Below are positions 1 to 11,814 of a stretch of 64,000 nt of DNA, piece after piece. The stretch is from the NCBI GenBank assembly GCA_027924585.1, contig BSBM01000762.1, positions 12,065,996 to 12,129,995 of the forward strand. Reading direction: 5' to 3'. The notes beneath the pieces are model-generated. The model was not told the origin of the DNA, did not search any database, and saw only the letters and a list, made by a program, of their open reading frames with translations. The position numbers and the translations under genes are program-made. Position 1 is the stretch's first letter. Every line of letters starts with the position of its first letter. The stretch is from Larix kaempferi (lineage: Eukaryota; Streptophyta; Pinopsida; Pinales; Pinaceae).

Positions 1-273
1 CTATCCCACCTCTGTGAAAAGATTAGTATTGTGAAAGCCCTGTGTATCTTTTATATCTTAAGATTATGACTCCATGCTTAGTGAAACCATATTGTTTCAA
101 CCATTATAAGCTTTAATTCCAGTTGTGTTAGAACATTCCTAGTCATTGTATCTATCTTTTGAGAGAGTCTTCTCTGGTATGAAAGAAGCTAGCTTTCCTC
201 CTAAAGGTTGGTTTGAAGTACTTACCTCAAGATTATTCTTCCATAACCAAAGGGTAAATTTTGAGTGCTAACA
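1..273 (+). mobile_element. 3' end of an LTR related to element C
   Basis: The last 70 or so bases, ending GAGTGCTAACA at 273, are closely similar to the reverse complement of the start of element C's LTR at 48857 (TGTTAGCACTCAG, then a CCTTTGGTTGTAGAAGG-like stretch). This is therefore the end of an LTR of the same broad family in the opposite orientation. The purine-rich minisatellite starts directly after it, with no primer-binding site, so it is the outer edge of an element or a solo LTR. No coding sequence is seen in 1-273. Confidence 0.6.
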
Positions 274-618
274 AATAGATAGATATATAGATATATATAG
301 AGAGAGAATGGAGATTAGGGGTTGAGAGAGAGAGAGAGAGTGATTGGGGATTAGGGATTTAAAGAAAGGGAGTGAGATTAGGGGTGAAGGGTTTTAGAGA
401 GAGAGAGGGAGAGAGAGGGTTAGTGGGTTTGATAGATAGAGAGAGAGATAGATGGACATAGAATGGAGGTTAGAGGTATAGATAAAGCAAGAGAGAGAGA
501 TTGGGGTTGGGGATTTAAAGAGAGAGAGGGATAAGAAGAGAGAGATTGGGTGTTAACCGTTGAGATAGAGAGGAGTAGGTTTGGGGTTTAGATCGAGAGA
601 TCGATTGGGTGTTAGGGG

Positions 619-673
<55 letters not shown>

Positions 674-1447
674 GGGGTTAGGGGTTTAGAGAGAGAGAGA
701 TTGGGGGTTAGAGGTTTAAAAGGAGAGAGTGAAAGAGAGAGGGATAGAAAGAGCGAGATTGGGGGTTATGGATTTAAAAGAGAGAGATTGGGGTTTTATA
801 TATAGAGAGAGAGAGATAAAGAGAGAGGGATAAGAAGAGATATATTCAGGATTAGGAGTTTAGAGAGAGAGAGAGAGATTGGTGGTTAGGGGTTTAGAGA
901 GAGAGATTGGCGGTTAGGGGTTTAGAGAGAGAGATTGCAGGTTAGGGGTTTACAAAGAGAGATATTGGGGGTTAGGGATTTAGAGAGAGATATATGGAAG
1001 GGGAGAGATTGGTGGTTAGGAGTTTAGAGAGATAATGTGGGTTAAGGGTTTAGAGAGAGAGAGATTGGGGTTGGGGGGTTAAAGAGAGAAATTGGGGGTT
1101 AAGGGTTGAGAGAGAGAGATAGGTGGTTAGGGGTTCAGAGAGAGAGATTGAATGGGTGTTAAGGGTTGAGAGAGAGAGAGAGAGATATTAGGGGTTTGGG
1201 GATTAAACCGAGAGAGAGTCTGAGAGAGAGAGAGAGATATTGGAGGTTAGAGGTTTAGAGAGACAATTAATTGGTGTTAGGGGTTTAGAGAGAGAGAGAG
1301 AATGGGGATTAGGGGTTAAAGAGAGAGAGAAAAAGGGAGAGTGATAGGAAGAGATATTGGGCATTGGGGATTTAGAGAGAGAGATAGAAATAGAGATGGG
1401 AAGTTAGGGGTTTAGAGAGAGAGAGAGATTGGGGGTTATGGGTTCAT

Positions 1448-1491
<44 letters not shown>

Positions 1492-1536
1492 GGGGTTAGG
1501 GGTTTAGAGAGAGAGAGAGAGAGATAGATTGGCGTT

Positions 1537-1590
<54 letters not shown>

Positions 1591-1987
1591 TTTGGGGGTT
1601 ACGGGTTTATAGAGAGAGATAGTGAGATTGGGGGTCAGGGGTTTAGAGAGAGAGAGAGATTGGGGATTAGGGGTTTGGAGAGAGAGAGAGATTGGGGATT
1701 AGGGGTTTGGAGAGAGAGAGATTGGTGGTTAGGGGTTTAGAGAGAGAGATTATAGGTTAGGGGTTAAAAAAGAGAGATATTGGGGTTAGGGTTTTAGAGA
1801 GAGAGAGATATAGAGGGAGATATATTTTTAGTTATGGGTTTAGAGAGAGAGATAGGTGGACAAATAATGGATCTTAGGAATAGAGAGAGAGAGAGGGATA
1901 AGAAGATAGAAATTGGGGGTTAGGGGTTGAGAGAGAGAGAGAGGAGGTTTTGGTTTTAGATCGAGAGATCAATTGGGTGTTAGGGGT

Positions 1988-2021
<34 letters not shown>

Positions 2022-2344
2022 GGGGTTAGGGGATTAGATCGAGAGAGTGTTTGTTTAAGAAAGGGATATTGGAGGTTAGAGGTTTAAAGAGAGAGAGGGA
2101 AAAAGAGAGGGATAGGAAGAGAGATATTGGGATTTAGTGGTTTAGAGAGAGAGGGAAAGAGAGAGGAATATTAAGAGAGAGATTGGGATTTAGTGGTTTA
2201 GAGAGAGAGATTGCAATTTAGGGTCGTTTAGAGATAGAGAAAGGGATTGCAATTTAGGGCCGTAAGTGGTTTAGAGAGAGAGATTGCAATTTAGGGTCGT
2301 TTAGAGATAGAGAAAGGGATTGCAATTTAGGGCCGTAAGTGGTT

Positions 2345-2397
<53 letters not shown>

Positions 2398-2730
2398 GGG
2401 GTTATGGGTTTAGATAGATAGATAGAGAGAGAGAGATACTACTGGTTAGGGGTTTAGAGAGAGATATTGGTGGTTAGAGGTTTGGGACATGGATTGGAGG
2501 TTAGGGGTTTACAAGAAGAGAGATTGGCTGTTAGGGTTTTATCGAGAGAAAGATTGAAAGAAATATATTGGTGGTTAGGGTTTTAGAAAGAGAGATAATG
2601 GTTTGTGACAAAGAGATTAGGGGTTAAGTGTTTACAAAGAGAGAGAGAGAGATTGTGTGTTAAGGTTTTGGGGAGAGAGAGAGAGAGAGAGAGAAAGAAA
2701 GAGAGAGATTGACATTGGGGGTTAGCGGTC

Positions 2731-2781
<51 letters not shown>

Positions 2782-3162
2782 GGGTTTAGGGGTTTAGAGA
2801 GAGAGATATGGGAGGTAAGGGGTTTACAGAGAGATATATAGAAAGAGAGAGGTTGGATTTTAGGGGTTTAAAGAGAGATATTGGGGGTTAGGGGTTCGGA
2901 TTGAGAGAGAGATAGAGAGAGATTAGGTCTTAGGGGTTTGCAGAGAGGTATTGGAGGTTAGGGGTTTAGGTAGAGAGATAGAGAGATTGGGAGTTAGGGG
3001 TTTAAAGAGGGAAAGATAGAAACATATATATTGGTGGTTATAGGTGTATATAGAGAGAGATAGAGAGACAATGGAGTTTAGGGTTTGGGAGAGAGATAGA
3101 GATTGGAGGTTAGGGGTTTTAAGAGAGAGAGAGAGAGAGAGACATTGGGGGTTATGGTTTTG

Positions 3163-3234
<72 letters not shown>

Positions 3235-3881
3235 TATGGGTTTCAAGATAGAGATAGACAAAGAGAGAGATTGAGGGTTAGGGGTTTAGATATCGAGATA
3301 GAAAAAGAGAGAGATTGAGAGTTATGACTAGGTTTTGAAAGAGAGATAGAAAGAGGGATAATTGGGGTTAGGGATTTAGAAATAGAAGGAGAGATGTTGG
3401 GTGTTAGGTGTTTAGAGACAGAATTAGGAAAGAGAGAGATTAGGAGTTATGGGTTTAGAGAGAGAGATATTGTGTTTTAAGGGGTAGAAATTAGGGGTTT
3501 AGATAAATAGAGAGAGAGAGATAAGGGGTTGAGATTTAGGGGCTTAGAGAGAGAGAGCGAGAGAGAGAGGGATTTGAGGGAGTTAGGGGTTTATAGAGAG
3601 AGATTTTGGGGTTAGGGTTTTAGATAGATAGATAGAAAGGGAGAGAGATAATGGGTTTAGGGGTTTAGATAGAGATATTAGTGTTAAGGTTTTAGGGAGA
3701 GGGATTGGAGGTTACAGGTTTACGAAGAGAGATAATGGGGGTTATGGGTTTACCGAGAGGGAAAGAAAGATATATATTAGTGTTTAGGGTTTAGATAAAG
3801 AGAGAGAGAGAGAGAGAGATTGGGGGTAAGGGCTTTGGATATAGATAGAGAGAGAAAGAAAGATATTGGGGGTTACGGGTT

Positions 3882-3916
<35 letters not shown>

Positions 3917-4368
3917 GAGGTAAGGGGTTTAGAGAGAGATATAGAAAGAGAGAGGTTGGATGTTAGGGTTTTAGAGAGAGAGATATTGGGTGTTAGGGAT
4001 TCATATTGAGAGAGAGAGAGTGAGAGAGAGATAGGCTTGGGGGTTTAGAGAGAGATTGGGTATTAGGGGTTTAGAGAAAGGGATTGGAGGTTAGTTGTTT
4101 ATATAGAGAGATATATTGAGGGTTAGGGTTTCAGAGATAGAATGATAGAAAGATAGATATTAGGGTTTAGGGAATTAAAGAGAGAGAAAGAGAAAGAGAG
4201 AATGGAGGTTAGGGTTTGAGAGAGAGAGAGAATGGAGGTTAGGGTTTGAGATAGATAGAGAGAGACTGGGGATTATAGGTTTGTATAGAGAGAGAGTAAG
4301 ATTGGGAGTTAGGGGTTTAGAGATAGAGAGAGACAAAGAGAGAGATTGGGGAATAGGAGTTTAGAGAG
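274..4368. repeat. GA-rich minisatellite, block 1
   Basis: About 4.1 kb of degenerate repeats. Each unit has a core close to TTGGGGGTTAGGGGTTTAG and a (GA)n spacer of variable length. Nearly pure (GA)n runs of about 40-55 bp lie near 619-670, 2343-2393, 2727-2778 and 3185-3230, and an (AT)n run near 1541-1566. The + strand is almost all purine plus T, with very little C. Long LSLSLS-type frames on the minus strand are only translations of the (GA)n tract. The block is cut at 4368 by element A and resumes at 19389. Confidence 0.93.
2211..2356. repeat. 73-bp tandem duplication inside the minisatellite
   Basis: Two adjacent copies of a 73-bp segment start at 2211 and 2284 (TTGCAATTTAGGGTCG). 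They appear identical, while most neighbouring units are diverged. Each copy holds two TTGCAATTTAGGG variants. This is a recent local duplication, showing that the array still changes by slippage or unequal exchange. Confidence 0.8.
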
Positions 4369-5367
4369 TGTTGAAGCCCCGGGTGTGATGCTGGAATATT
4401 TTCCAAGGCAAATAACAGAAGGTGACAACCCAATTTGAAAGTCTTCAAACAACCCAACAAAAGGGTGGTTATATCCCCAGATTGTCTGGTGTGACTGCCT
4501 CCTACGGATATTAGGCCTCCGTTGGCTCTTAGGTGAATGGATCTGTCTTCCTGTTAAGGGAGATCAAAATTGCTCTATGTATAAGGGGTAAGTAGTGTTA
4601 GCTTAAGAAATGTCTAATTACACTAGATATGGATTAGGAAATATGATTTAAGTTTGCAGAACAATCAGATATTGAATTTAATAATTGTTTCACCAATTAA
4701 CAAACATGTGAATTGGATCTGTACTTATCATCTTAATACAAGACTAGACAATGAAAATTGAATGATTTTAGCTTAAGAGTTAAAGCATATATGAGACTGT
4801 TCTGTTAAAATATGCTAATTGAAAAATTGGCATCAATGTGATTATAACTAATTATCATTTGTAGAAATAGATAAAACGATTTAAATAAATAAATTCATTT
4901 AACACATAACAACATCCAGATCATATGTTAAGATAAATATAACCTACGAATTGATGTATTTATTGAATTTGCAAAATAAAGCAGTGTTGGTTCATAAACA
5001 AGAGTGAGAAATCGTAATTTATCAAAGAAATTTGACAAATGATACAAAAGAGATAGCAAGAGAAAACTAACTGAATTTTGTTAATCCCTCAAATAATTAC
5101 AATGTCTCAAAGAAACAGAGTATCTCTAGTCCTCTTTCAGTGATTATATCCTCCCCCTTCTCTATGATATCTCTCCCCTTAAATAATAATTACATAAAAT
5201 TACATGGGAATATTTTCCATAAAACATGGATCACTAAATATTTCTAATATAGGACTTGCCAAGGGAAATTTTCCACTTGGCCCACACATTTAACAAATCT
5301 TCTACAACTGGATATTTCACCAGTTCGAGTGCCATTTGGGTATTACAAGTGGAAGAATCCATCTCGC

Positions 5368-6421
5368 TGTTACACCAAAATGTCGTAACCCTTGTGCAAG
5401 TGTCATCACCATGACCACTGCAAGTATCGTCATTATGACCAAGTGTCGTTATCATGACCGTTGTGATAATGTCGTCATCTTGACCATTATCTAAACTCTT
5501 TGCTTTGACCCCTAAACTCATTCTGGGCTAAAACACATTCAATTGAAAGATTTTCCTTGCCTAGTTGACCTCTTTAAGTAGGTTGTCACACTTCTCCTTC
5601 ATCTAGTGTGCGACGTTGCAATTTTTGGTCATCTAGGGTGAGATAGTGTTGCAACTTGTCTTTCTACAGAGTGCGACGAACCCCCTCTGTCACTCTGTGT
5701 TCTTTACCAGGGTGCGATGAGGTTGTTTAAAGGCTATTTTGGGGAGTCTCAAGGTCTTTCTAGAAGTTTGTTGAGGTGGAGGCCTATCCCTAGCCTCTAG
5801 GTGAGGTGGAATTTTAGTTCCTAACCTTATGGTAAGATTCCTTAACCATCCCCCCCTAATCCTCAACCTACCCTATCTCTTTAGCCATATATAAACACCC
5901 ACTCTCTCCATGGGACGAGGGGAAGGTCTATTGTATCCTTATGCTGATAGAATCCATATTGGTGATTGGGAAGCTTGTACCATCTTGCAGGCTTGTCTTG
6001 GACATGTTGGATGGAGGATGCAACGTTGAGTCTTTAGTCGTACCTTCATCCTTTCTATGTAATTCCCACTTTTATACAGTTAATATAATCTCTTTCCATA
6101 AACTGTTTTCTCATTGATGATGTTTAGAGTTTTCTTCCTTAACTGTTAACTTAGATCAATCATATGAAATGTATGCTTTCATTGTTTGCTAATATCTATA
6201 TGTTCAATAGGGTCTTGTAGCTTGAGATCTGACGATGCTGGAGCATTGGATCAACAAAGAGCAAAGGGATCTGCAAATCTGTGGTAAGCTATCTATCTAC
6301 TAGTTTGCACTTCTATTGATCTAGTAAAGTAGATCTATATTTTGTTCTATTTGTTCTAGACTTACGTTAAGCTAGGGATATCACTCCTTAGATCCGTCTT
6401 TGGTAGATTGTCCACGAGACA
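5368..6421 (+). mobile_element. Probable solo LTR inserted in element A's left LTR
   Basis: This 1054-bp segment is absent from the right LTR of element A, where the sequence runs straight from CCATCTCG into TTCTTCTTCAC. It starts TGTTAC and ends GAGACA, giving the TG...CA ends expected of an LTR. The flanks CTCGC and CTCAT could be a mutated 5-bp target duplication of CTCGT, the sequence in the empty copy. A TATA-like CATATATAAACACCC lies near 5886, which would make the plus strand the sense strand. No coding potential is seen. A deletion in the right LTR is the alternative. Confidence 0.5.
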
Positions 6422-6736
6422 CTCATTCTTCTTCACTTTATGCCATGCATGTAGAGAAATATTGATCTTTATCCCAAAACTAATGGGTTCTTTAATTAAG
6501 TCTTTAACCTCTAAAATTTGAATGTACTTCGGCTGTTAAATTCTACAGTGTTAGAGGCCCAACATGAAGTGGGAACTTTGGCCATCCTCTTCTCTTAGCA
6601 CTAGTGAGTTTTGGGAAGACACCATATGTTACTGTTTGATAAGAAATCTCTTCCAACAATAGTCTATCTGGCACAATTCTGGGAAACAGATTGGCTGTAT
6701 TGCTTCCCTAGGTCCTGACATAGGAGAAATACTTTC

Positions 6737-7751
6737 CTACATACCGGAGAGAAGTGACTTAGCATGTCCAGAAAAAGTGGGAGCATTTTCCTTGAAAATC
6801 ATCAAATAAATTGTACCAACAAGATGGTCGAAGATATCATAGATTAAAGGCATGAAATTATCTTCCCACAAGGCTGAGAAATAACTGTGAATAGGTGGTG
6901 CAGAAAGGGTCCAATTCCATCCCATGGAGGGAAACTGAAAGGCCGCACAAAATATTTCCACGATGTAAGCTGAGTAAAAGAAAGTGGGATTTTTGGAGGC
7001 TGGGGTTTTCTGGTAACTTTCAATTGCCACCTTGATTTCCAATGATAAAATTTGAGCCCAGTTGAAGGACTCCCCTGTAGTGAGTACATGGTGTGCAAGG
7101 GGTTCCTACTCAACCTTAAATACTGAGCAATCAGGTAATCTGTATAGCCTATAGAGCATGGACTCAAATAGGGAAAACAACTCTTTAAACTAGTAAATGG
7201 GGGTAGCATTTGTCATCCTTGGATGTGAAGCTTGCAGGGGTACTCATCCAAGATTTTATCATTTCTTCAAAGTTGAATCTTGTCTTGTCGGAATCTAAGA
7301 ATTTGGCATTTAGCAATTGGTTGAGTTGTCTTAGGGCATAAGTTCTGGAGAAATATTTGGGCCTAAAAGAGGTTAGATGTGCCATAGAATTCTCATTGAA
7401 GGAATGGTCTTGAGGTTGGGCATAATAAATTACCCACTTTACGACATTGATATAGAGCATCAGGTTCGGTCTAGCAGCAATGGCATGTAACTAAGACTTA
7501 CTGATGTTCATATAAAAGGATTGGTTTTGCTATATTTCAGAGAGGCCGTCATGATTTTCAAACAAACAGTAAATGTGGGCCCAATCAAGATGAAGAGTTT
7601 TAGATACTCTGTCATTGGTATCAGAGAGGATTCCACTATTTGGGTCTTTGTTTTTGAGTTCCCTAAGGGACATTTTGGAGCGAGTGTTGTTCGACAAGGT
7701 TCGGTAGCTTAGAAATGTGATTAAACAGAAACAAAAATCAATTAAAACCAA
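6737..7751 (-). pseudogene. ORF inside element A's LTR, left copy (broken)
   Basis: Reading leftward from about 7700, conserved-looking protein is recovered in successive pieces in different frames: a basic start (NTRSKMSLRELKNK), a middle part with LNAKFLDSDKTRFNFEEM, and a C-terminal part with FQFPSMGWNWTLS and ALWEDNFMPLIYDIFDH. A homologous, better preserved copy lies at 17398-18369 in the other LTR. I recall similar unnamed proteins in plant retroelement annotations, but I can assign no function: there are no catalytic motifs, zinc fingers or clear membrane spans. Stops and frameshifts make this copy a pseudogene. It runs in the same direction as gag-pol. Confidence 0.6.
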
Positions 7752-8039
7752 TTTAAACTATGAATTATCACCAAAATGTAGACAAAGGTGTCTAAAAACC
7801 AACCTGTGTTGAAAACAAAGTAAAATGGCAATACTGGTTGAAATCCACAATAAAAATCCTTCGCGCAAATGAAATTCGTAATTCAAAAAACAGTGAAAAA
7901 ATCGTACAAATGAAAATACTTAAGCAATAGTTGGATCAATGCAGACCGTAAGATCAAAAGGAATCGACGACTTATATTAAATCCCGGAGAGCGAAAAAGA
8001 AATTGCAGGATCAACTTTTTGCAAAATTTGACCGAGACT

Positions 8040-8525
8040 TCCGCAATGCGGGTTGTAGGTTGCAGAAGTGCAAGTTTGGACATAAGTGATTTTAATGTTT
8101 TCGCAATCCGCAATCCGCAATTGGATAAGGAAGAGGTAAAAAATGACAAAAAGTCAATATTTCTGCAATACACATTGCGGGTTGCGGTTTGCGGAAACAC
8201 AACTTCAATTGGTTTATTATGGTTTCCGCAATCCGCAATTTGCGGATTGTGGATTGTGGATGTGCAAAATGCAAATTTTATTTTCTAAGTGCTTTCTGTT
8301 TTCTGCAATCCACAATTTGTGGGTTGTAGATTGCGGAAAAAAAATATGATTTTATTAAAAAGTTTCCCGACATCCGCAATCTGCAATTGCGGGTTGCGGG
8401 TTGCGAAAAGAAAAGATTTGAAACTCAAAAAATGTAAACATCCGCAATCTGCATTATTGATTGCGGGTTGTGGAGCAGGAGTTGTGGAAATGACGTAATT
8501 TGAAGAAAAAACAAGTTTTCCGCAA
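8040..8525. repeat. Palindrome cluster in element A's left LTR
   Basis: Repeated variants of CCGCAATCCGCAA and its complement TTGCGGATTGTGG occur here, often arm to arm. The clearest palindrome, near 8225-8252, pairs 12 of 13 bases around a single T. Similar words recur near 8105, 8165-8190, 8305-8335, 8380-8405 and 8450-8475. The same cluster is in the right LTR (18715-19150), and a related tandem array is in the LTRs of element B. RNA or single-stranded DNA from this region could form strong hairpins. Confidence 0.75.
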
Positions 8526-8715
8526 TTTTCAAAACACACAAAATAAAGGTTTTTTGAGCAAAGTTAATTAAATTCAAAGCATGTGAATAAGAAAAGGTGA
8601 AGACAATAATAAAAAACACCCCAAAAATGAGTAACGAAACTCCAAGTTACCTTAAAAAATAATAGTGGGGCTCCCATTTTTATTAATAAAAATGGGATCT
8701 GTTGTGCCTAGAACA

Positions 8716-10140
8716 AATGGCGACTGGTTGGGAGAAGCAGTTATCTCTGTGAACTTTAATCTTTAGTTTTGAGGGGGATATATGTCAGCATAAAAGATGT
8801 TTCAGCCTACAACTTAGAAAATGTTTTCACAAAAACACAAAAAAACAACAGATTTAATTTCATATGATTGATATGTTCCCATCCAAAATCAATTAATGAT
8901 AATGTTCATCTGAAAAAAAAGGCATCCCAGAAGTAAAGAGGTAATCCTCAAACCATTATGCAAATATGAGAGGGAAGTTTGTGATAAACCTTAGAACAAA
9001 CTCACAATTATTCCAGATCACCAAATCGTGAGTCACCTTGAATTATTAACCATTTATTTATTGTATTTAGTGATGCATTACTCAAAATATTTTATATATA
9101 CAATTTTTTTTTTCTTAAATAAAATAAAAATGTGCAAATAAGACTTTGTTGAAACAAGGCCATTGCCCTGACTTGGTGATCGGAATATGGAAATGCCACT
9201 CACAAACCTTAGCTGGAAACTGAACAAGCTAGCTCTGTAAGGAGACTCCTTGTCTTTTAGATTCTGACACTAAAAAATTATCATGTCTTGGTGACCATAT
9301 GGCAATAATTTCAGTCCAGAGTAAAGTTCATGATCATGGTCGGGATGGCGTGTAATAAGACCCCCTTATCCTTGACTGCAACAAGCTTGCCTTATGAAAA
9401 AGAAACAAAATTAATTCATTTGTAAATTACAAGACACTACCACGGCTTGGTGACCATATTCTAGTAGTGTTACTCCCTGATGCTTGCAGATCCTGAATGG
9501 AATGACTTGTAATAGGATCTTCCACCTTCCAGCAGGAGAAGAAAGTCAACTCCCTATCTTGGTGACCAGATGTGGAGATGTCATTCCATTGAGCATCCAT
9601 GAATGCAATGGGTTGGCTTGTGATAAGACCCCCATCTTGCAATTTACATTTATTAGAATGCATTTAATTTCAAGATGATCATGAGAGGATCTAGAACAAG
9701 TAAAGTTTGACCAGGCTATAAAGATGTATTGTCAATCACTAAGGGAACATAAGGTAGGAAGACCTAGTCACTTCTATAACTTCAATTCACAAAATGAAAC
9801 ATCCATACAGATGGTGATTCAGGTGGGAAAGTATCAATCAAAGATTTGTAAAAAATTGGCTGTTATATTTCATGAAAAAAACACCTTCACATATAGACTA
9901 ATTAAAGTGAATCTGACATGGCCACCCCAAAACATCGGACTGGATTGATCTGGGATGCACTGATCAATAGCCTTTTCGAAATGTGTTGACATTATTATGA
10001 TTCAAAAGAAAACAAAATTTAAAAGAAAAACAAAACAAAGCAAAGAAATAAAAGAAAAACAAACCACACCTATGTACAAATAAGCCAGATGCTTATCTAA
10101 ATGAAATACTTCTTGAACAACTAAACATTAACTGAACATG
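8716..10140. other. Element A internal region beyond integrase, noncoding
   Basis: No supported coding sequence lies here between the integrase end and the 3' LTR. It holds the right-facing primer-site-like TGGCGACTGGTTGGG at 8718, a purine run with TTGAGGGGGATATATG near 8773, and a four-copy degenerate tandem repeat (9172-9640). Short frames on both strands lack any recognisable motif. No convincing purine-rich tract in gag-pol sense precedes the 3' LTR. Confidence 0.5.
9172..9640. repeat. Degenerate tandem repeat, four units
   Basis: CTTGGTGA(C/T)C recurs at 9172, 9287, 9446 and 9558 (spacings 115, 159 and 112). After it come GTGTAATAAGACCCCCTT-like endings near 9350, 9510 and 9620. The units are too diverged to be recent. 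They lie in the 3' untranslated part of element A. Confidence 0.6.
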
Positions 10141-10142
10141 TT

Positions 10143-11290
10143 TCAGAGACACCTTCCAATTTTTGTAACCGGACAGTACTAGGACCAAGATTTTCTATAA
10201 TAATGAATGGTCCTAACCATAAGCATTGAAATTTTGTATAGTCATTCTTATATTTATGTTGTTTATCCCATTTTAAAACCAAATCTCCCACTGTGAAATC
10301 CCTATCAGTTGAGGACTTCTCATCAAACTATCTCTTAACTAATTATTGATGCTGATATAACTTATTCTTGGATTTCTCCCTATACTCTTCCAATTTAAGT
10401 AACGTGTCAATTCTTTGCTGGATGGGAGAAGAGTCATCCTGTTGTATTGAATGACCTAATTGTAATGAATGGATCATAAGATTAGATGGTAATATGGCCT
10501 CCTTATCATAGACCAAATAGTAAGGGGAGTTTCCAATGGAGGATTTAGGGGTTACACGGTCTTCCCAAAGAGCATTGTACAACTGAGTGTGCCAATTCTT
10601 ATGATGGGTGTCCACAATGTTCCTTAATATGTTGATCGGATTTTTATTGGAAGACTCGTACAACCCATTTCCCCGTGGATAATAGTTGGAAGAATATTTA
10701 ATTTTGATCCTTTTTTCAAGGGCATATTGGGTAAGGTCGATAGAGGAGAAGTAGGAAGCATTATAAAAGACCAGAACTCGAGCGCCCCAAACCTAGTGAC
10801 TATGTTACTCTTGAGAAAGGATATTATTGAGGTATGTTGGCAAGCCTAAGAGGAACTTCCTCTATGCACCCGGTGAAGTAGTCCATGGTTTTCAGGATGT
10901 ATCTATGTTGCAAGGAGGAGGCATGCGTAATAGGACCAACTAAATCTAGACCCCATTGTTGAAATGGAAACTGGACAGTGACTGGCTGGAGGGAAAAGGA
11001 AGGTTTCTTGACTTTTCCAACACATTTTTGGCATGCTTCACATTTCTTGGTAAAAGCATATGCATATATGAATAGATTTGTCCAATAATAACCTGCTCTT
11101 AGGATCTTTTGGGCAGTGGTTTCCCTGAAAAGTGTCCTCCTGTAGGTCCTGCATGAAATTCCAACAAGATAGTGTCATTTTCAGTTTTTTCCAAACATAT
11201 GAAAAAAACACCATCATAGTTTTTTCTAAAAAGCACACCATCCATAAACTGATATGATCTAGCCTTCAATCTTAAATCCCTATGCTTTTT
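10143..11290 (-). pseudogene. Element A integrase (broken)
   Basis: In gene orientation the zinc-binding region comes first (near 11000-11100, with a KCEACQKC-like part reading from 11040). The catalytic core is heavily broken. The best piece, 10343-10663, reads NKNPINILRNIVDTHHKNW, ALWEDRVTPKSSIGNSPYYLVY and a coiled stretch, which matches the end of the core and the following helices of Ty3/gypsy integrases. The C-terminal barrel continues to about 10143, where a GPF-like stretch can be read. There are several in-frame stops, so there is no active enzyme. Confidence 0.72.
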
Positions 11291-11399
11291 AAAATCAAGG
11301 GTTTCAAGAGAAAATCCATGTGTTAGAAAAAAATTGATGTCATCATACCATTCAGATGTTGGTGTAGAAATAACATTTACATAACTATCAGATGTGCTT

Positions 11400-11802
11400 T
11401 CTTATTGATCCCACTCGATTTGTTCCTGTACAGGGTCGTTATACTGAGTAGTAACTAAGCACACAAAACTTAGCCTTTTACAATTTTTACAGGTCTGATC
11501 TCGAGGTTGTATTCCTAGAGAGTTGCCATCCAGTGAGTGCGTTTTTCACCTAACTCCTTTTGGATCAAAACATTCATGATGGATGCATAAGGGACAATAA
11601 ACTTAGTCTGAGATTTCAAAATATAGGGTCTAAAGTGTTTCACATACTTATAGACCGCATAGGCTTGTTTATCAATCTGGGAATAATTCAGTTCGACCCC
11701 TTTAAAGGTAGAGTTCATGAAGGAGATAGGAATCTCAACATCCTCATGATGTTTCTGCGTGAGAACAACAACATATGAGAAATCAGTAGTGAATGTATAC
11801 AA
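11400..11802 (-). pseudogene. Element A second RNase H, after RT (broken)
   Basis: The reading 11802-11515 contains IPISFMNSTFKGVELNYSQI, then DKQAYAVYKYVKHFRPYIL. This is the typical RNase H connection of Ty3/gypsy Pol between RT and integrase: the N-YSQIDKQAYA segment and the following HFRPYI helix. It ends with HWMATL, after which the frame is broken. This is the standard RNase H position. It is degenerate and cannot be tested for its full set of acidic residues. Confidence 0.75.
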
Positions 11803-11814
11803 ATAAAGTCTTTA

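Larger units (their letters stand above)
4369..8715 (-). mobile_element. Element A left LTR (3' LTR in gene orientation)
   Basis: This aligns as a direct repeat with 16084-19388, sharing TGTTGAAGCCCC at the start, the ATTAGGCCTCCGTTGGCTC block, an ORF and the palindrome cluster. It is about 1.05 kb longer because of an extra segment at 5368-6421. Without that segment, both LTRs are about 3.3 kb. The copies differ at many positions, so the insertion is old. Directly inside it, 2 nt past 8715, is TGGCGACTGGTTGGG, which looks like a primer-binding site but faces right, against the gene direction. Confidence 0.82.

Noticed and set aside
2923-3318. Open frames with LSLSLSLS or RERERERE products in the GA-rich blocks (also near 20456, 47602, 48238)
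   Set aside because: They are direct translations of (GA)n/(CT)n microsatellite and have no other sequence content.
274-4368. True interstitial telomere array
   Set aside because: The TTAGGGG/TTTAG core is only similar to TTTAGGG and is always separated by long (GA)n tracts; there is no run of perfect telomere repeats.
8768-8800. Copia-type polypurine tract and LTR start (TTGAGGGGGATATATGTCAG)
   Set aside because: The form is right, but no LTR partner, gene or boundary supports an element here.
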